A program made the translations under genes and the position numbers. Of a stretch of 64,000 nucleotides of DNA, positions 1 through 10,876 are shown in pieces (position 1 is the first letter of the stretch; the number at the start of each line of letters is the position of its first letter). The notes beneath the pieces were generated by a model. The model did no database searches. It worked only from the letters and a program-made list of their open reading frames with translations, and was not told the origin of the DNA. Source of the stretch: Scolanthus callimorphus. Lineage: Eukaryota > Cnidaria > Anthozoa > Actiniaria > Edwardsiidae. The stretch covers positions 29,789,459 to 29,853,458 of the forward strand of contig CM066919.1 in NCBI GenBank assembly GCA_033964015.1, written 5' to 3'.

Positions 1-247
1 AAATTGGTTGTCCTTTTCAACAAAATCTTAATTACGACTTAATTGGACTCCGAGAATAAGCCGATAAAGGAAGCGTTTTCGAAATAGATAGAATTGTGCA
101 GGTAAAATACATAGCGTTTTGCAGGTAAAGAGCATTTTTGAAGTTGATAAACTTGATTAAAAAATACACGCAACAGTAGGAAATGAGCGATTCTATAAAT
201 AACACATATTCTACGTCGGTGGCGAACTAAACTTACACTCTTATAAT
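1..247. other. Intergenic DNA, no gene
   Basis: No coding potential seen. Two short direct repeats link this stretch with the DNA beyond the following hairpin: CGATTCTATAAATAACAC occurs near 187 and near 549, and ACTCTTATAATATG occurs near 237 and near 523. The hairpin element at 248-469 therefore sits inside an older duplicated segment. Confidence 0.5.
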
Positions 248-469
248 ATGAACAACAACAACCAAGGGTTGAGATTTATGTTAAACGCCGTGGAAAAATG
301 GTGTTTTGCTGACGTTTCGAGCGTTAGCCCTTCGTCGGAGCTATGCTCCGACGAAGGGCTAACGCTCGAAAATAGCTCCGACGAAGGGCTAACGCTCGAA
401 ACGTCAGCAAAACACCATTTTTCCACGGCGTTTAACATAAATCTCAACCCTTGGTTGTTGTTGTTCATG
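248..469. mobile_element. Near-perfect foldback (hairpin) element with internal minisatellite
   Basis: The two arms (about 248-342 and 382-469) are almost exact reverse complements, starting ATGAACAACAACAACC and ending GGTTGTTGTTGTTCAT. The centre holds alternating copies of a unit containing GAGCGTTAGCCCTTCGTCGG in both orientations. The ORFs that run through it on both strands are products of the symmetry, not genes. This resembles foldback or MITE elements of cnidarian genomes; no transposase is present, so it would be non-autonomous. Confidence 0.8.
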
Positions 470-2229
470 TTCACGTCTCCGCCGACGCAGACCACCTAGT
501 TTTCCCGTAAAACTAGTCATACTCTTATAATATGTTCTCTTGACCTGACCGATTCTATAAATAACACTGCTGTGAAGGCAGCAAACTTAGTAGCAGATCA
601 ACACTTAGTAATGTACTCTTGACGTGACCAACTTGTTGTTACGATCCTTTTTGCTCTGTTGTCACGATCATGTTCTTTCCATATTTGGTTGCTAGTCCGC
701 GTCAGTCGGACAGAAGAGACAGTTCAGCAGCTTCTTCTGCTATCCCCAGTCAGTCTCCTATGGCCCGGCCGTGTTAACACTGCGGTGAATGACGAAACCA
801 GAACAGAGTTCACACGCGTCAACTAACCAGGTTTCAGTAAATATTCAGACACAAAGCAGTTTTTAAGCGCGCCGAAAATTTAGAGCCCAGCATGTGAAAT
901 TACCGTATTGTTTGGGGGAACATTGATATGTAGGGTGCAAAATCTGGAGCTTTAATGATTGTATGGGGAAAAAATCTGGGGGGGGCACGGGCCCCCCGGC
1001 CCCTGTAAGCGCTACGGCTCTGGCAAAGATGGCAGTTGTGATGTTTCACAGAAGATGCAAATGGAGAGATAAATTTTTTAGCCTCAGTGTGGACGCACTA
1101 TTGGCCTTCTTCTTTTTCGTTGAACAACCGAAGCATGTCCTGTGTTTTGATGGTGGTTCACCTTTTCTCATGAAAACTTTATTAGTTGTGGAATGGTTAC
1201 GTGACGCACGAAATTCCAAAGGAACCCTGCTATAAACAACGCCGACCGTTCCGAAATAGAGTTACAAAGCCAAAAACAATAGAAGCAATAATAGAATATC
1301 AAGTCAACTGGAACCGTGTGGATCCAAATAATGCGCACTTCGCAAACATTAGATTTGGTCTCCCTGTAGGTAAACATATTGACCTGAATGTCAGCAAAAA
1401 TGGAGGTTTGGTTTATATGGAGCTGTAGTGGCTAATCCAAAGTTCTGTAGCTTGAGGTAGGGGTTGATGCATATTCAGTTTACTTTCTGTTTCCGAACTT
1501 TCCGAACTTTTGGAGCCTCACATGTCATTCAAATCTCGAAATTTCAGGATGCAATTTCGTGCAGGACTGTTCCGTGCCTGTACTATCCCTTTTGCCCTCC
1601 TATGCCTGCTCATTATTGATTTCATTCTTGAAAGCTGCAAATCTATTAAGACAACCACAACAAAGGTCTCTCATTAATCGTCATATTTCCCAGCGGTCGG
1701 TCAACTTTGAACACGAGTTTGAAAGCTTTAACCAAGTTTCACTCACGATAGAACGATAGTCGCCAGAGAGGGAATTGACTGTCAACGATCTAATACATAA
1801 TGTGATAAACATGCATGGGCTGACGATGTATATTCAAAAACTCGGGGGTAGAACAGGAATATCTTGCTTTTGATAGTCAGTATTATTCCTTACTTCCAGA
1901 AAGCTTCGATATTCAAAAAAACATTCTGATTTCCTTCCTAGTATGAACATATTCATATTGCAACTAAAAGTAAAATATTCAAACTAGTTTTCAAAATATT
2001 CAAACTAATTACTAGAAACTCCCGTTCAAGAACATAGGGGGCAGTGCCCCCCCCCCCCCCCCCCATATTTTTGATGGGCATTCCAATTAGCTTGTTTGTT
2101 TGTTTACTTGTTTGCTAACGAATGCGTAGGTAATATGTTAGTTTGTTTGACTGCCTGCTTGCTTTTTTGAAGATAAGCCACGTGCGAATTCTATGAACTC
2201 CGAACGCCAATTGGCTTCGTCAATCAAAC
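470..2229. other. Intergenic DNA with no confirmed gene
   Basis: Mostly unannotatable. Points seen: a G/C-rich patch near 975-1003, a weak relic-like ORF at 1186-1428 (listed separately), a short ATG ORF at 1549-1677 encoding a 42-residue hydrophobic peptide just after an acceptor-like AG, and a C-homopolymer at about 2046-2064. None is supported as a functional gene. Confidence 0.4.
1186..1428 (+). pseudogene. Possible relic exon, weakly cytochrome-b5-reductase-like
   Basis: The frame ends with the segment FGLPVGKHIDL followed by a stop shortly after. GLPVGxHI is a motif I associate with the FAD-binding domain of NADH-cytochrome b5 reductases. The residues before it do not clearly match the family, no proper start exists, and a GTAAAC donor-like site lies inside the motif codons. 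It may be a decayed exon fragment or chance. Low confidence. Confidence 0.15.
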
Positions 2230-2537
2230 CTTTACTGCGATTTTCATAATTCTGCGAACTCTCGCAAACGATTTCCAACCGTCAAACCGTCTTCTGGCTT
2301 CCGTCAATCAAACTCCCGAGTCTTTTCGTCGTTACTCTTTGTGCTTTTGATTGGCTAACACGTAACCGTTGCTGGCGTGACAGGAAGCCTTTTTAGCACT
2401 GCGTAGCGCTGGCCAATCAAAAAGCACAACGAGTAACGACGAAAAGACTCGGGCGTTTGATTGACGGAAGCCAGAAGGCGGTTTTACGGCTGGAAATCGA
2501 TATCGAGAGTTCGCAGAATTACGAAAACCGCAGTAAG
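2230..2537. mobile_element. Palindromic MITE (family A)
   Basis: Long inverted repeat. The left arm runs from CTTTACTGCGATTTTCATAA near 2230 through a GGCTTCCGTCAATCAAAC block; the right arm repeats these in reverse, ending with a CCGCAGTAAG block near 2537. The loop lies around 2355-2410. Related single-arm sequence recurs at 3110-3185 and 47755-47840. There is no coding capacity, so it would depend on a transposase elsewhere. Confidence 0.75.
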
Positions 2538-2559
2538 ACAAGCGCGTGGATGTTTTCTA

Positions 2560-3015
2560 AAGGCTGGTTTCCATATAATCTCTTCTGTCTCATCAGTCTC
2601 GCCGATCGCATGAAATAGTGCACACACGATCCATGAGATTCATGCGATTCGATGCGATCGTATGTTTCCATATAATCTCACCGATCGCATAGAATATGAA
2701 TGTTCTGTGCGCCATTTTGAAAGTGTACGCGACCGAGATGAATGCTGGTCTCGAAACAATGAATTCTGGGATACATTCCGATCGCATCAGTCGCTTTCGA
2801 ACGCTTTTGAATGTCTCCATATAATCTCATTCAATCGCATGCGATCTCCTGGATAGAACAGTGTTCTATACGCTTGATCGCAATCGCCCCGATCGTTTCA
2901 GTCTCTTCCGATCGCGAGAGAAGTGTTTCCATATAATCGCATGGATCGAGTGTACACTATTTCATGCGACTGGCGAGACTGAAGAGATCGGCGCGATTAT
3001 ATGGAAACCAGCCTT
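2560..3015. mobile_element. MITE with AAGGCTGGTTTCCATATAAT termini (family B)
   Basis: Terminal inverted repeats of at least 20 bp: AAGGCTGGTTTCCATATAAT at 2560 and its reverse complement ending at 3015. The inside contains further copies of a TTTCCATATAATC block (near 2666, 2814, 2928) with CGATCGCATG-type words, so it looks built from an internally repeated unit. Non-coding; the ORFs inside are chance. Confidence 0.75.
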
Positions 3016-3099
3016 AAGTTTCGTTTGTACTTTACATTTTGTTTTTAAAGCCTTGCTAACCCTATCTCTAAAATACTCTGGGCAAAATCACTCAGAGCT

Positions 3100-3190
3100 G
3101 TTCACTCCTTTAATTGACGGAAGCCAGACCCCAGTTTGTCGGTTGGCGTCGAGTTCACAGAATAGTTTAAATCGCAGTAAGTTGGAAAAG
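3100..3190. repeat. Partial copy of MITE family A
   Basis: Contains TTGACGGAAGCCAGACC followed by GGTTGGCGTCGAGTTC and a GCAGTAAG ending, matching one arm of the palindrome at 2230-2537 and the copy at 47755-47840. Only one arm is present. Confidence 0.55.
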
Positions 3191-3663
3191 TTAGGTGTGT
3201 CGTTATGAGTATGTCGCGGAAACTCCCGCGCGCAGATCTCTCCACTTGTTACCCAGACTAAGGAAATTAACACTTCATAACATAGTATAAAGTCTAGTGT
3301 GTTGTTTATCAATAATGGCTGGAATACCTGTGCACTGCATTACAAACAATTGATATTCACAGCTACGCATTATCACTACAGCATCACAGAACTTTCAATT
3401 TCAAAGCTTTAATTTCATTATTTTTTGTATCGGTTTGGTGTCTTCCGTGAAAAACAGCACGAGCCGGCTTATCGAACCGATAAATTATAATGAGGGTTGC
3501 GTGGTTCATTTTATCGTATTGTTTTCAGGTAGTGGTCTAGGCGTTTTTAGGATGGATGGTCTGCCACTAAAAGTTGCGGTCAAGAGTTATTTCTAGTAAA
3601 GATGGAATGGTATGGGTGATAATTATTAGCAAAACGCCTAAGTTTTGTAGCCTTGCACGCGAC

Positions 3664-3727
3664 GTAGCCTCCTTTGCAGCCGCTGGTGTGAAACGAGCGA
3701 CACGCCAGCGGCTGCAAATGAGGCTAC
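3664..3727. repeat. Short perfect-type hairpin
   Basis: GTAGCCTCCTTTGCAGCCGC at 3664 pairs with GCGGCTGCAAATGAGGCTAC ending at 3727, about 27 bp per arm with a 10-bp loop. It reads like a minimal MITE or a solo hairpin of a larger family. No coding content. Confidence 0.65.
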
Positions 3728-5754
3728 ACGCGACGTGGAGTTTCATCCACCTTCGACCAGTAGGACCTGTACGCAACCGTTCATTTGGGTTTGAACTGAA
3801 CGCGCATTTTATTTCTGAAAACCTAGCAGATGTGATTAACTGATTAATTCCCTATTGAGGGAACTGAAATACTTTTTAAAGTTTTGAAACAAGTGTTTTA
3901 ATATCATTAGTTTTTTAACAACAATTCCTTCATCCAAGTTTCCTAGAATAACCCACTACATGACGCCTTTTAGACTTCCAAGTTAAATGAAGCCTTACTC
4001 GAGGGTGGTATGGACAAGAAGAAAAGCTAATTAACTCTCTACCATTTCTTGAATGAATACTTCATTATCATGCAGCTGTTAGTCGTTTGACAATCATTTT
4101 TAATGACGTAGTTTCGCTCAATATATTTTGGCATCTTAAAGCAACGAGGTGACGCTAGCTGGTTTAATCTGGGTCTCCAGGTCAAGGATCTGTAAGTGTA
4201 ATTACTATTTACTTTTTACTTAAAGGAATTCCCAAAGTCACTGGTAATCTACTAATGCACCCTTTGTATAGCTGTTGCATGGGTTTCTTCAATAGACTTT
4301 TCCTCTCTTATTTTTACTCACATTTGTAATTACCCCTACAGGTTTGCGTCGATACTTGCATTTAACTTAATTTGAACGGGATCTACTCAATATACGAAGC
4401 TTCATGTTTACTCAAGTTAAGATTGATTTTTCAAAAGCAGGCGTTGTTCTTTAATTTCGATGTGTTTTTGCAGTCTGCTTGTTTTTCCAAATATTTAATC
4501 ATGCAAAATCAACGCTTAACTCAAAGCTTGGGTGAAACCAATTCAACATTTGTGAATATTATTCAACAATGTCTTCATGAACAAGCTTTCAGAACACGAC
4601 GAAACTCAGTAAATATTTTTCAATGCATGTTCAGGGATATTTAACGTTGTTCAATGTATGTTTATCGTTTTCTAATTAACTGAAAACGTAACTTTGGGAA
4701 ACGCTGAATCGTGTTGAATCAAGTAACCGTGTTGAAGCATGTTCTATTATTAACTTCAGTGTTATGTTCAACCGTTCAAAATTCGTTAAAAAGTGCCGTA
4801 AAACTCAAAGTTCCGGCGTGTAAAATGATTCAAATCTTCGCCAGTGCTATCTTTTTAGCCATCGCTTTCAACTGATTTGCAAATTTTCTGATATATCTAC
4901 TGAGTACAGGCGCGGATCCACTTTCCCAACGAATCGTTTTTTGGGGGATCGGTTCACTAAAGACCTTTTGTCATTTCAGAGTGTTTTTTTTATGTGACCA
5001 AAGTATACCAGTATATTAAAGTCATGATGTAGCAACCACGATGTCGCCTCGTGAGAGGGCCACGGACAATGGAGAAGGATTGGTATACCTCTATTTTTTT
5101 TTTTGCCAAACCTAACGTGAAAGGGCGCGCACGTTATTTTTCCCGCCAACAAAAAAGGTCGCATTTGTGAATGGAAATATGACACTTCAAATGGACCTTA
5201 AAATTACTGTAAGTAGATAATTTGTAGGATTACAGTTTACAATGTTAATATAATTATTTTTTCTCTTTCTCTATCGGAGTATACTCACCTTCAAAAGTTT
5301 ATATATTATTCAAATTCAGTTTAACTAGTCAATTGAGTTGCGCTACTGTAGTAATAAGTCGGTTTTCACTTCAACCACAAGCTATATTGTATCGCTTAAT
5401 TGGTACAGCATCCCTAAAAGCTGCTAACGGATGCTCCCTTTTCGCATAGCTGATTTTCTGCATGCATTTACTCAATTTCATTTCTTTTCGGATTTGATAA
5501 AATGGTTCCCTTCCCTTTCGCACTGAAATTTTGATATTTCGTGACTTATTTCTAGTGGTTGTTACCGGTGGTTTTACATCACACGCAACATAAGTTAGGG
5601 CTTTTCTATCCTAACGATAATCAAAGAAAAGTCGGACTTTCTGATACTCGTAACATCGAATAACTTAGTCTAAATACAAAAAAATATTCACTACGTTTCT
5701 TTGGTGGAAATCTGGATAGAAAGAAAAAAGAAGAACGACAAAGAAAAAAACTAC
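3728..5754. other. Intergenic DNA, no gene; one repeat fragment
   Basis: No ORF here resembles a protein. Roughly 4909-5075 is a fragment of the GCGGATCCAGG repeat whose fuller copy, in inverse orientation, lies at 63026-63318; shared words include CGGATCCA, TCGGTTCACTAAAGACC and AATGACAAA-type segments. The rest is AT-rich and unremarkable. Confidence 0.5.
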
Positions 5755-5992
5755 AGCTAAACTAGGACACATGTAGCGCGCAGCATTTATGTCTTGCATG
5801 ATTCCCCGAGTAGCTAAACTAGGAAACATCACACGCGTGTCTCGGAACACAAAATGTTCCTTGTCAGGCAAAGAAACATTTTTTGTGTCCCGCCTACAAC
5901 ATTTGTCGCGCGCAACAATGTTTTCCCGCGTGGCTAAATTTGGAAACGTGTCCGGCTACAATGTTGCGCGCTACATGTGTCCTAGTTTAGCT
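5755..5992. mobile_element. MITE with AGCTAAACTAGGACACATGT termini
   Basis: Terminal inverted repeats of about 30 bp, AGCTAAACTAGGACACATGT at 5755 and its reverse complement ending at 5992. Internal degenerate copies of the same word (GCTAAACTAGGAAACAT, GGCTAAATTTGGAAACGTG) suggest head-to-head multiplication. It ends only about 35 bp before an apparent splice acceptor (TTTTTCAG at about 6027) in front of the channel start codon. Confidence 0.75.
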
Positions 5993-6064
5993 AGGGCTAA
6001 AAAGATTTTACAAAATGTATTTTTCAGGTAGAAGTGGGTTCTGATCAATGAAAGCGTCTTTGCA

Positions 6065-6828
6065 ATGGATGGTGAATGTGCCGGCACAACGCAACCGCTT
6101 AAAGTCCTCATTATCATGCTACTAGCGTGTTACTCAGAATGTGCAAGAAACTCTGCCTGCCCCACCCACCCCATCAGAGTCACAGTCCTGTCACTCCCAC
6201 CTTACGCATGGCAAGTAAACGCTACACACGGTGCTGGAATTGCCTACACGTTTATGCATCGCGGGCTCGAGAAATGCTTTGCGCACTGTAATGAAAGCGG
6301 GACAATTCGATGGAGCTTCGTGAGCAATTCTTCGTCGCTGAAAGAAGCTTTACTAAAAAACAAAACGGATCTAGCCTTTCCGATCATGTCTTCTTTAGAA
6401 CACGAGCTAGACGACGGAGATGATGTTAGTCTGGATTATTTCAATAATGAGCACCCACATATTGCATTCGAGTCCCTTGTCGATTCCCCTGGTCTATCGT
6501 ATGTCATACACATGGATAACTTGCAGATGACCGCCAGATGGCATATAATAGATGCTCTGCTACAAGTCTGGCCTATAGTCCTCTACTGTATTCTACTGGC
6601 TGGGATATCAGGAATATTAGTATGGGCTATGGTAAGTATTGAATGTATATCCCTTGTAGCGTGGCGCTAGTAAATATGTGCGCGTTTTCTGTTCAGGGCG
6701 GGACACCAAATGTTTGAGTTTTCGTTTGCGTCGTTTATCCGAAAACGCAAATTTCCAATCAGCGGTAGATAGAAAGACTTTACATTGAGCTGCGCAAAAA
6801 ATCAACCATTTCTGAAATTGGTTAGCTT

Positions 6829-6860
<32 letters not shown>

Positions 6861-9800
6861 TGTTTATTCCATCCTATTGTAGCTTGGAGCTAAATTAGCT
6901 ATTTCCAATTCTCTCTATATTTATGTCTTCTTTTTTCGTCATGCCATCAGTTGCGCGCAGATGTACAGAATGCTAGAGACCACTCGACGAAAGTCTGTCC
7001 TCTTTTGAACCTGCACGGGCCATTTTCGCGCCATGGCGTCAAAAATGAAGAAAAGAGGAGAGCAACGCCTTTTCCGCGCCACACCCAGGGGAAGTCCCAA
7101 ACAATTACTCTAGCTGAAAAGCTAGTGGAGTTCTCTCCTTTCAGAATTCTCTGGATCAGGACGTTTATGGGATTATAAAGCTGTTGTAAAGTTGTATTGT
7201 GTTTAATGCTGATTCATGAGTTCTCTGCGCTTTCCATTTGATTTTATATTTGTTTTACTTGTCGCAGGAATTCAAACTCAATCGATCAGAGTTTCCCAAG
7301 AACTTCTACCAAGGATCATATGAAGGGTTCTGGTGGGCGTTTGTTTCCATGACGACCGTTGGGTAAGTAGTAGAAAGCGGCAGGCTATAATTTAGCAAGG
7401 AACATTATTGATGTCCTGCGGTCAAACCCCCACAGTAGTCAGACCCCAAAATGTGCGCGCTGTCCCATGTGATTCCCTTCTCTTCTCCTACCCCATGCTC
7501 AAATATCCCGTGACTCGGGATATAATATTTGTGGTTAACCATTCAGGTTGTTGACACTTTATTTTTGTTGCCCAGATATGGAGACAAGACGCCCAAATCC
7601 GTTTGGGGCCGTTTGTTCGGTGTGTTCTGGATTCTTCTTGGTCTGGTCGTCATTGCTGTATTCACGGCCGCGGCCACAGGTGCGCTTCAAACAGGCATGG
7701 AGCACTACAAGGCAGGACCGAACGGACGAAGGGTGAGAGAACTAGTGTACACTAACTTGAGTAGTAGGCTTTCTTGCGCGCGCGCTATTTTGACATTTTC
7801 GCTTGGTCGCGCGCGCTTGTTGATGTCTTTCTCGTTTTCGCTTGTCGCGCGCTTGTTGAGGTCTGTTTCCCTCTAGCTTGCAGCGCGCGTTTGTTGAGGC
7901 TTGTCTCGTAGTATTCGCGCTGGAAGAATTAATTTCTGGGAAAGTTGAAAAGTGTTCAAAAGCGGCTACCTGTGACGACGCGCGATTTTTATGATGATTT
8001 TATTTTTGTCTTTCAGGTTGGCGTTCTCGATGGTACGGATGCTGGCGGTGAAGCGATTCGAAGGGGTGCCAAAGTGACATGTGAGTTGAAAACTCCTTGC
8101 TCTTTGTTTTATTCAATTCAATTCAATTCAATTCAATTTATTTTTCCGCCACATTTTACATATTTTTATAATTATTTTATGCTAGTTAAGGCAAATCACA
8201 AGCGTATTATTGGCCCGCGTTAGAGCAACCAACTCTTGTGTCGTAGACAAGATCAAATACGCTTGTGATTTGCCTTAACTAGCATAAAATTGATTTTTTT
8301 TTCTTGGATGCTATCGTCCATGACTTCTGTGCGAAGCGCGCATTCAGCTAAAAAGGTCAAAGAAGAATAAAAGCTTTGAAGCTTTGCACAAATGCAAGGA
8401 TGGATTTGTCACTCGATTTACTGATTAACTGACGTGGTATGGGTTTCATGCGCGCGCTGCAGGGATTTATGGGAAGTATCCAGGGATGCCCGTTGCGTCA
8501 AACCAACGTGCGCGTGATGCATGCTGGGAAGTGGAACGTGGAACATGAAAGTCGAAAGGCAGGCGGTTACAGTCGCCTCAGACTTTCAAAGATTTTCTAG
8601 GCATACAAAAAGTCCAGGACTTTCCATAGCTGAGGTGTGGGCCATTGACCCAGACTTGTCAGGTTTCAGACATGGCGTGACCAAAAGTATGGAGAAAATT
8701 CCTTCAAAACCCTGAACTGAGTTTAATTAATTCTATCACATGTCAATTTGCGGGAAATATCCAGGGAGATGCATAAAGATCCTTTTACCCTGAACTACAC
8801 CAGTGCGCAAAACTGCAGTTTATGTGCAAACGAAGAAGTTACATTGCTTTTCCTCCAGATTATCTCAGTTTTTCACAAATGCACATGGACCTGGCTAAAA
8901 ACAAGCTCGACGGCCTCCTCCTGGATCGATACGAAGCCTCTTATTTGTTGAACGAGTGGGATGATGACAAGCTCCGTGTGCTGGCCACACTTGACGTTGT
9001 TTCTCATTATAAAGTGGCGCGAGTCGAGGACCGCACGGGCGAGATGTGGGAGAACACGTGTCTAGTGTCGAGATTAGCGAGACGAAACCGACTAATACAT
9101 CATATGGTGGAGGCATATGTCAAACCAGTCAAGGCGAGTACTCAGTAGGGGAGGGGAGGGGACTGGTGAATCTGTGGGAACACGTGTCTAGGGTATATGC
9201 TTCATCGCTGAATGTCACAATAGCCGCCTTATTTGAATATGAATGGTCCTTTTGTTTGATTATGCCTCGTTCTATTAGAAGACGACTATATGGCATTCAG
9301 CGATGAAGTAGATACCCGTGTCTAGTGTCGAGATTAGCGAGACGAAACCGACTAATACATCATATGGTGGAGGAATATGTCAAACCAGTCAAGGCGAGTA
9401 CTCAGTATGGGAGGGGAGGGGACTGAAGTATTGATAGGAATTCCAGTAAGCATCAAGTGCTAGCATCACATTATTTTCACATTCCTATTTCTAGACATTC
9501 TACTTCTCTGAACATTCCATGGGCCTATTCTCGTCCGAGGCTCCCTCCACCAAGATTGCCGTGGGTATACTGGTGGGGGTATTAGGGGGTCTGGTTCTGC
9601 TTGGTACTTTATACCAGTGCCTTTACAGGAAAATCCCGATTGGTCGACGCAAGTCATACACACCGAAAGGTAGGGCAGCGCATTCTCTTGCCCAGAGCTC
9701 CCCGTCTCGTCTCCTCGCGGGGGAGGATCTGGTGACAGCCACTGACGCATGTGCGGGATTTGATACAGAGCCGTTGAGAGAAAGATCTTTCTGCGCATGC

Positions 9801-10876
9801 ACCAACGTTCAAAACCAGCCAATCAGCAAAGGTCCTCAAATGGATGTCACCAGAGCCTCCCCTGCGAGGTGAGAACAAGCCGGGGAGCTCTGGGTACGAG
9901 AATGAGGGCAGCGGTATTCGCCATTTTGGGGGTAGATCCTTCATATATGGTACACTATAGTGTTCTCCGTATAATATTTCCCATGTCTTATAGAACGAGG
10001 ATATACAGAAGGACAATAGTGTACCATATATGAAGGATCTAGGTTTTTAGACATTAGAACACCTGCATTCTCGAAACCAAGAGCTTGTCGGCTAGTCGCC
10101 TCGCGTAGAGACGAGCCCTGAACTTTCTGCGCATGCGTCGCGTAACACAGGATCAAGAAAAGCTAAATATCAAATAAAAGGGTATGGAGGTAGTGGTTAA
10201 CTAATTTGCGACTGAATGACTCTAAAAATGAACCGACTCAACTGTAAGAACAAAAAACGAAAAAGTTTGATTTGTAACCGACGACAAGCGAGAAAAATAA
10301 CTTTAAAACTGACAGCCAACAGTATCCCCTTATCCAGACCTTGTACCAATTCCACTCTACAGGACCCGGCCCAAAAAGGGCGGGCAAGGGTCTTAGAGGC
10401 CAAGAGCCCGCATTGGAACCCAAATGAATTTGATCTTCAGCGCTAGTCTCTGTTTGGGGTCAACATTTTTCTGGAACCCCTCCAAAACCGCGGCGCTGGA
10501 GCCTTGGATCCCTCCGCCATTTTGGCTGGATCCCTGGACCCGTAATAAACCCCATACAGGCGTGACTCCATTCTCTTGACTGAGTTGTGTTGTTTCCTTT
10601 TCAGATGACACGATCTTCCAGATGCAGGCATCTGTGTTGATCGAGTTACGAAGTAGCGTAAAATTACTGTCGGATGAGATTCTCACACTAAAAAGACAGT
10701 TGGACAGACTGAACATCACTGAATCAGGACGGGTGAACATCCTTGCTGCCCCAGATGGAGGAGCAGCCCAAGAGGAGACTAAATCTCATGCGAATGACGT
10801 GACAAAGGGATCGAAAGACAAGAAATACAAGATTGGCCACCTTGTACCGATAGGCAAGATAAGCGAAGTTAGCTAA
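6065..10876 (+). CDS. GluR0-like ligand-gated K+ channel, paralogue 1
   Basis: Seven coding exons: 6065-6631, 7268-7362, 7576-7732, 8017-8080, 8859-9133, 9495-9669, 10605-10876; phases are consistent throughout and the product is about 534 residues. Order: signal peptide (about 1-26), ligand-binding lobe S1 (about 33-165, with several N-glycosylation sequons), M1 (about 168-189), pore loop ending TTVGYGD (218-224), M2 (about 235-258, ending FTAAATGAL at the place of the iGluR SYTANLAAF motif), S2 (274-386), M3 (about 406-430), and a cytosolic coiled coil (about 450-480). This is the S1-M1-P-M2-S2-M3 plan of GluR0 and of Adineta vaga AvGluR1, with a K+ selectivity signature. The usual ligand-carboxylate arginine of S1 is not apparent, so the ligand is unknown. 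Exon 5 ends in a GC donor. A 5' UTR intron is likely (acceptor near 6027), and an out-of-frame upstream ATG lies at 6048. Fold and K+ pore: confident; ligand and gating: inference. Confidence 0.85.
7268..7732 (+). other. Pore-encoding exon pair of channel 1, split inside the filter
   Basis: Exon 7268-7362 ends FWWAFVSMTTVG and exon 7576-7732 begins YGDKTPKS. The intron interrupts the first glycine codon of GYG after its second base (GG|A). The local sequence resembles voltage-gated K+ channel pores (FWWAxVxMTTVGYGD) more than ordinary animal glutamate receptors, whose pore loop has Q/R or N and no GYG. The second paralogue has the same intron at the same base. Confidence 0.9.
8111..8139. repeat. 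(ATTCA)n microsatellite
   Basis: About six ATTCA units in an intron of channel 1, just upstream of the hairpin at 8175-8289. It may be the tail of a retroelement, but nothing else supports that. Confidence 0.7.
8175..8289. mobile_element. Short MITE/hairpin in channel 1 intron
   Basis: TTTTATGCTAGTTAAGGCAA at 8175 is mirrored by TTGCCTTAACTAGCATAAAA ending at 8289, with AAATCACAAGCGTATT extending the arms. Loop of about 50 bp. Non-coding. Confidence 0.7.
9134..9135 (+). other. Non-canonical GC splice donor of channel 1 exon 5
   Basis: The exon ends CCAGTCAAG followed by GCGAGT. Alignment with paralogue 2, which has CCTATCAAG followed by GTAAGA at the same codon, fixes the exon end. AAG|GCGAGT fits the consensus of GC-AG introns, which the U2 spliceosome accepts. 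Without splicing, the frame reaches TAG five codons later. Confidence 0.75.
9191..9317. mobile_element. Small MITE with target-site duplication
   Basis: Arms GGGTATATGCTTCATCGCTG and its imperfect reverse complement (ending GATGAAGTAGATACCC). The flanks both read CGTGTCTAG, giving a 7-9 bp target duplication depending on where the ends are drawn, which is compatible with hAT-type insertion. It landed inside the second copy of the exon 5 duplication, so it is younger than that duplication. Confidence 0.75.
9681..9904. mobile_element. MITE with CATTCTCGTACCCAGAGCTC-type termini, copy 1
   Basis: Begins CATTCTCTTGCCCAGAGCTC and ends GAGCTCTGGGTACGAGAATG, with internal CGCATGC and CAGCCAATCAGC words. 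A second copy lies in the other channel gene (16235-16459) and partial arms occur at 16085-16130 and 10057-10100. It begins only about 10 bp after the splice donor of channel 1 exon 6. Confidence 0.75.
9932..10041. mobile_element. Hairpin MITE with TAGATCCTTCATATATGGTA termini
   Basis: Arms of about 30 bp, TAGATCCTTCATATATGGTA at 9932 and its reverse complement ending at 10041, with a loop of about 45 bp. Located in the last intron of channel 1. Confidence 0.8.

Larger units (their letters stand above)
9057..9425. repeat. Duplication of the 3' end of channel 1 exon 5, with nested insertion
   Basis: The segment 9057-9165 (last 77 bases of exon 5, its GC donor and the GGGAGGGGAGGG tract) recurs almost unchanged at 9317-9425, offset 260 bp. 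The second copy has no acceptor of its own that I can see and is presumably intronic. The start of the second copy is interrupted by a small inverted-repeat element (9191-9317). Confidence 0.85.
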
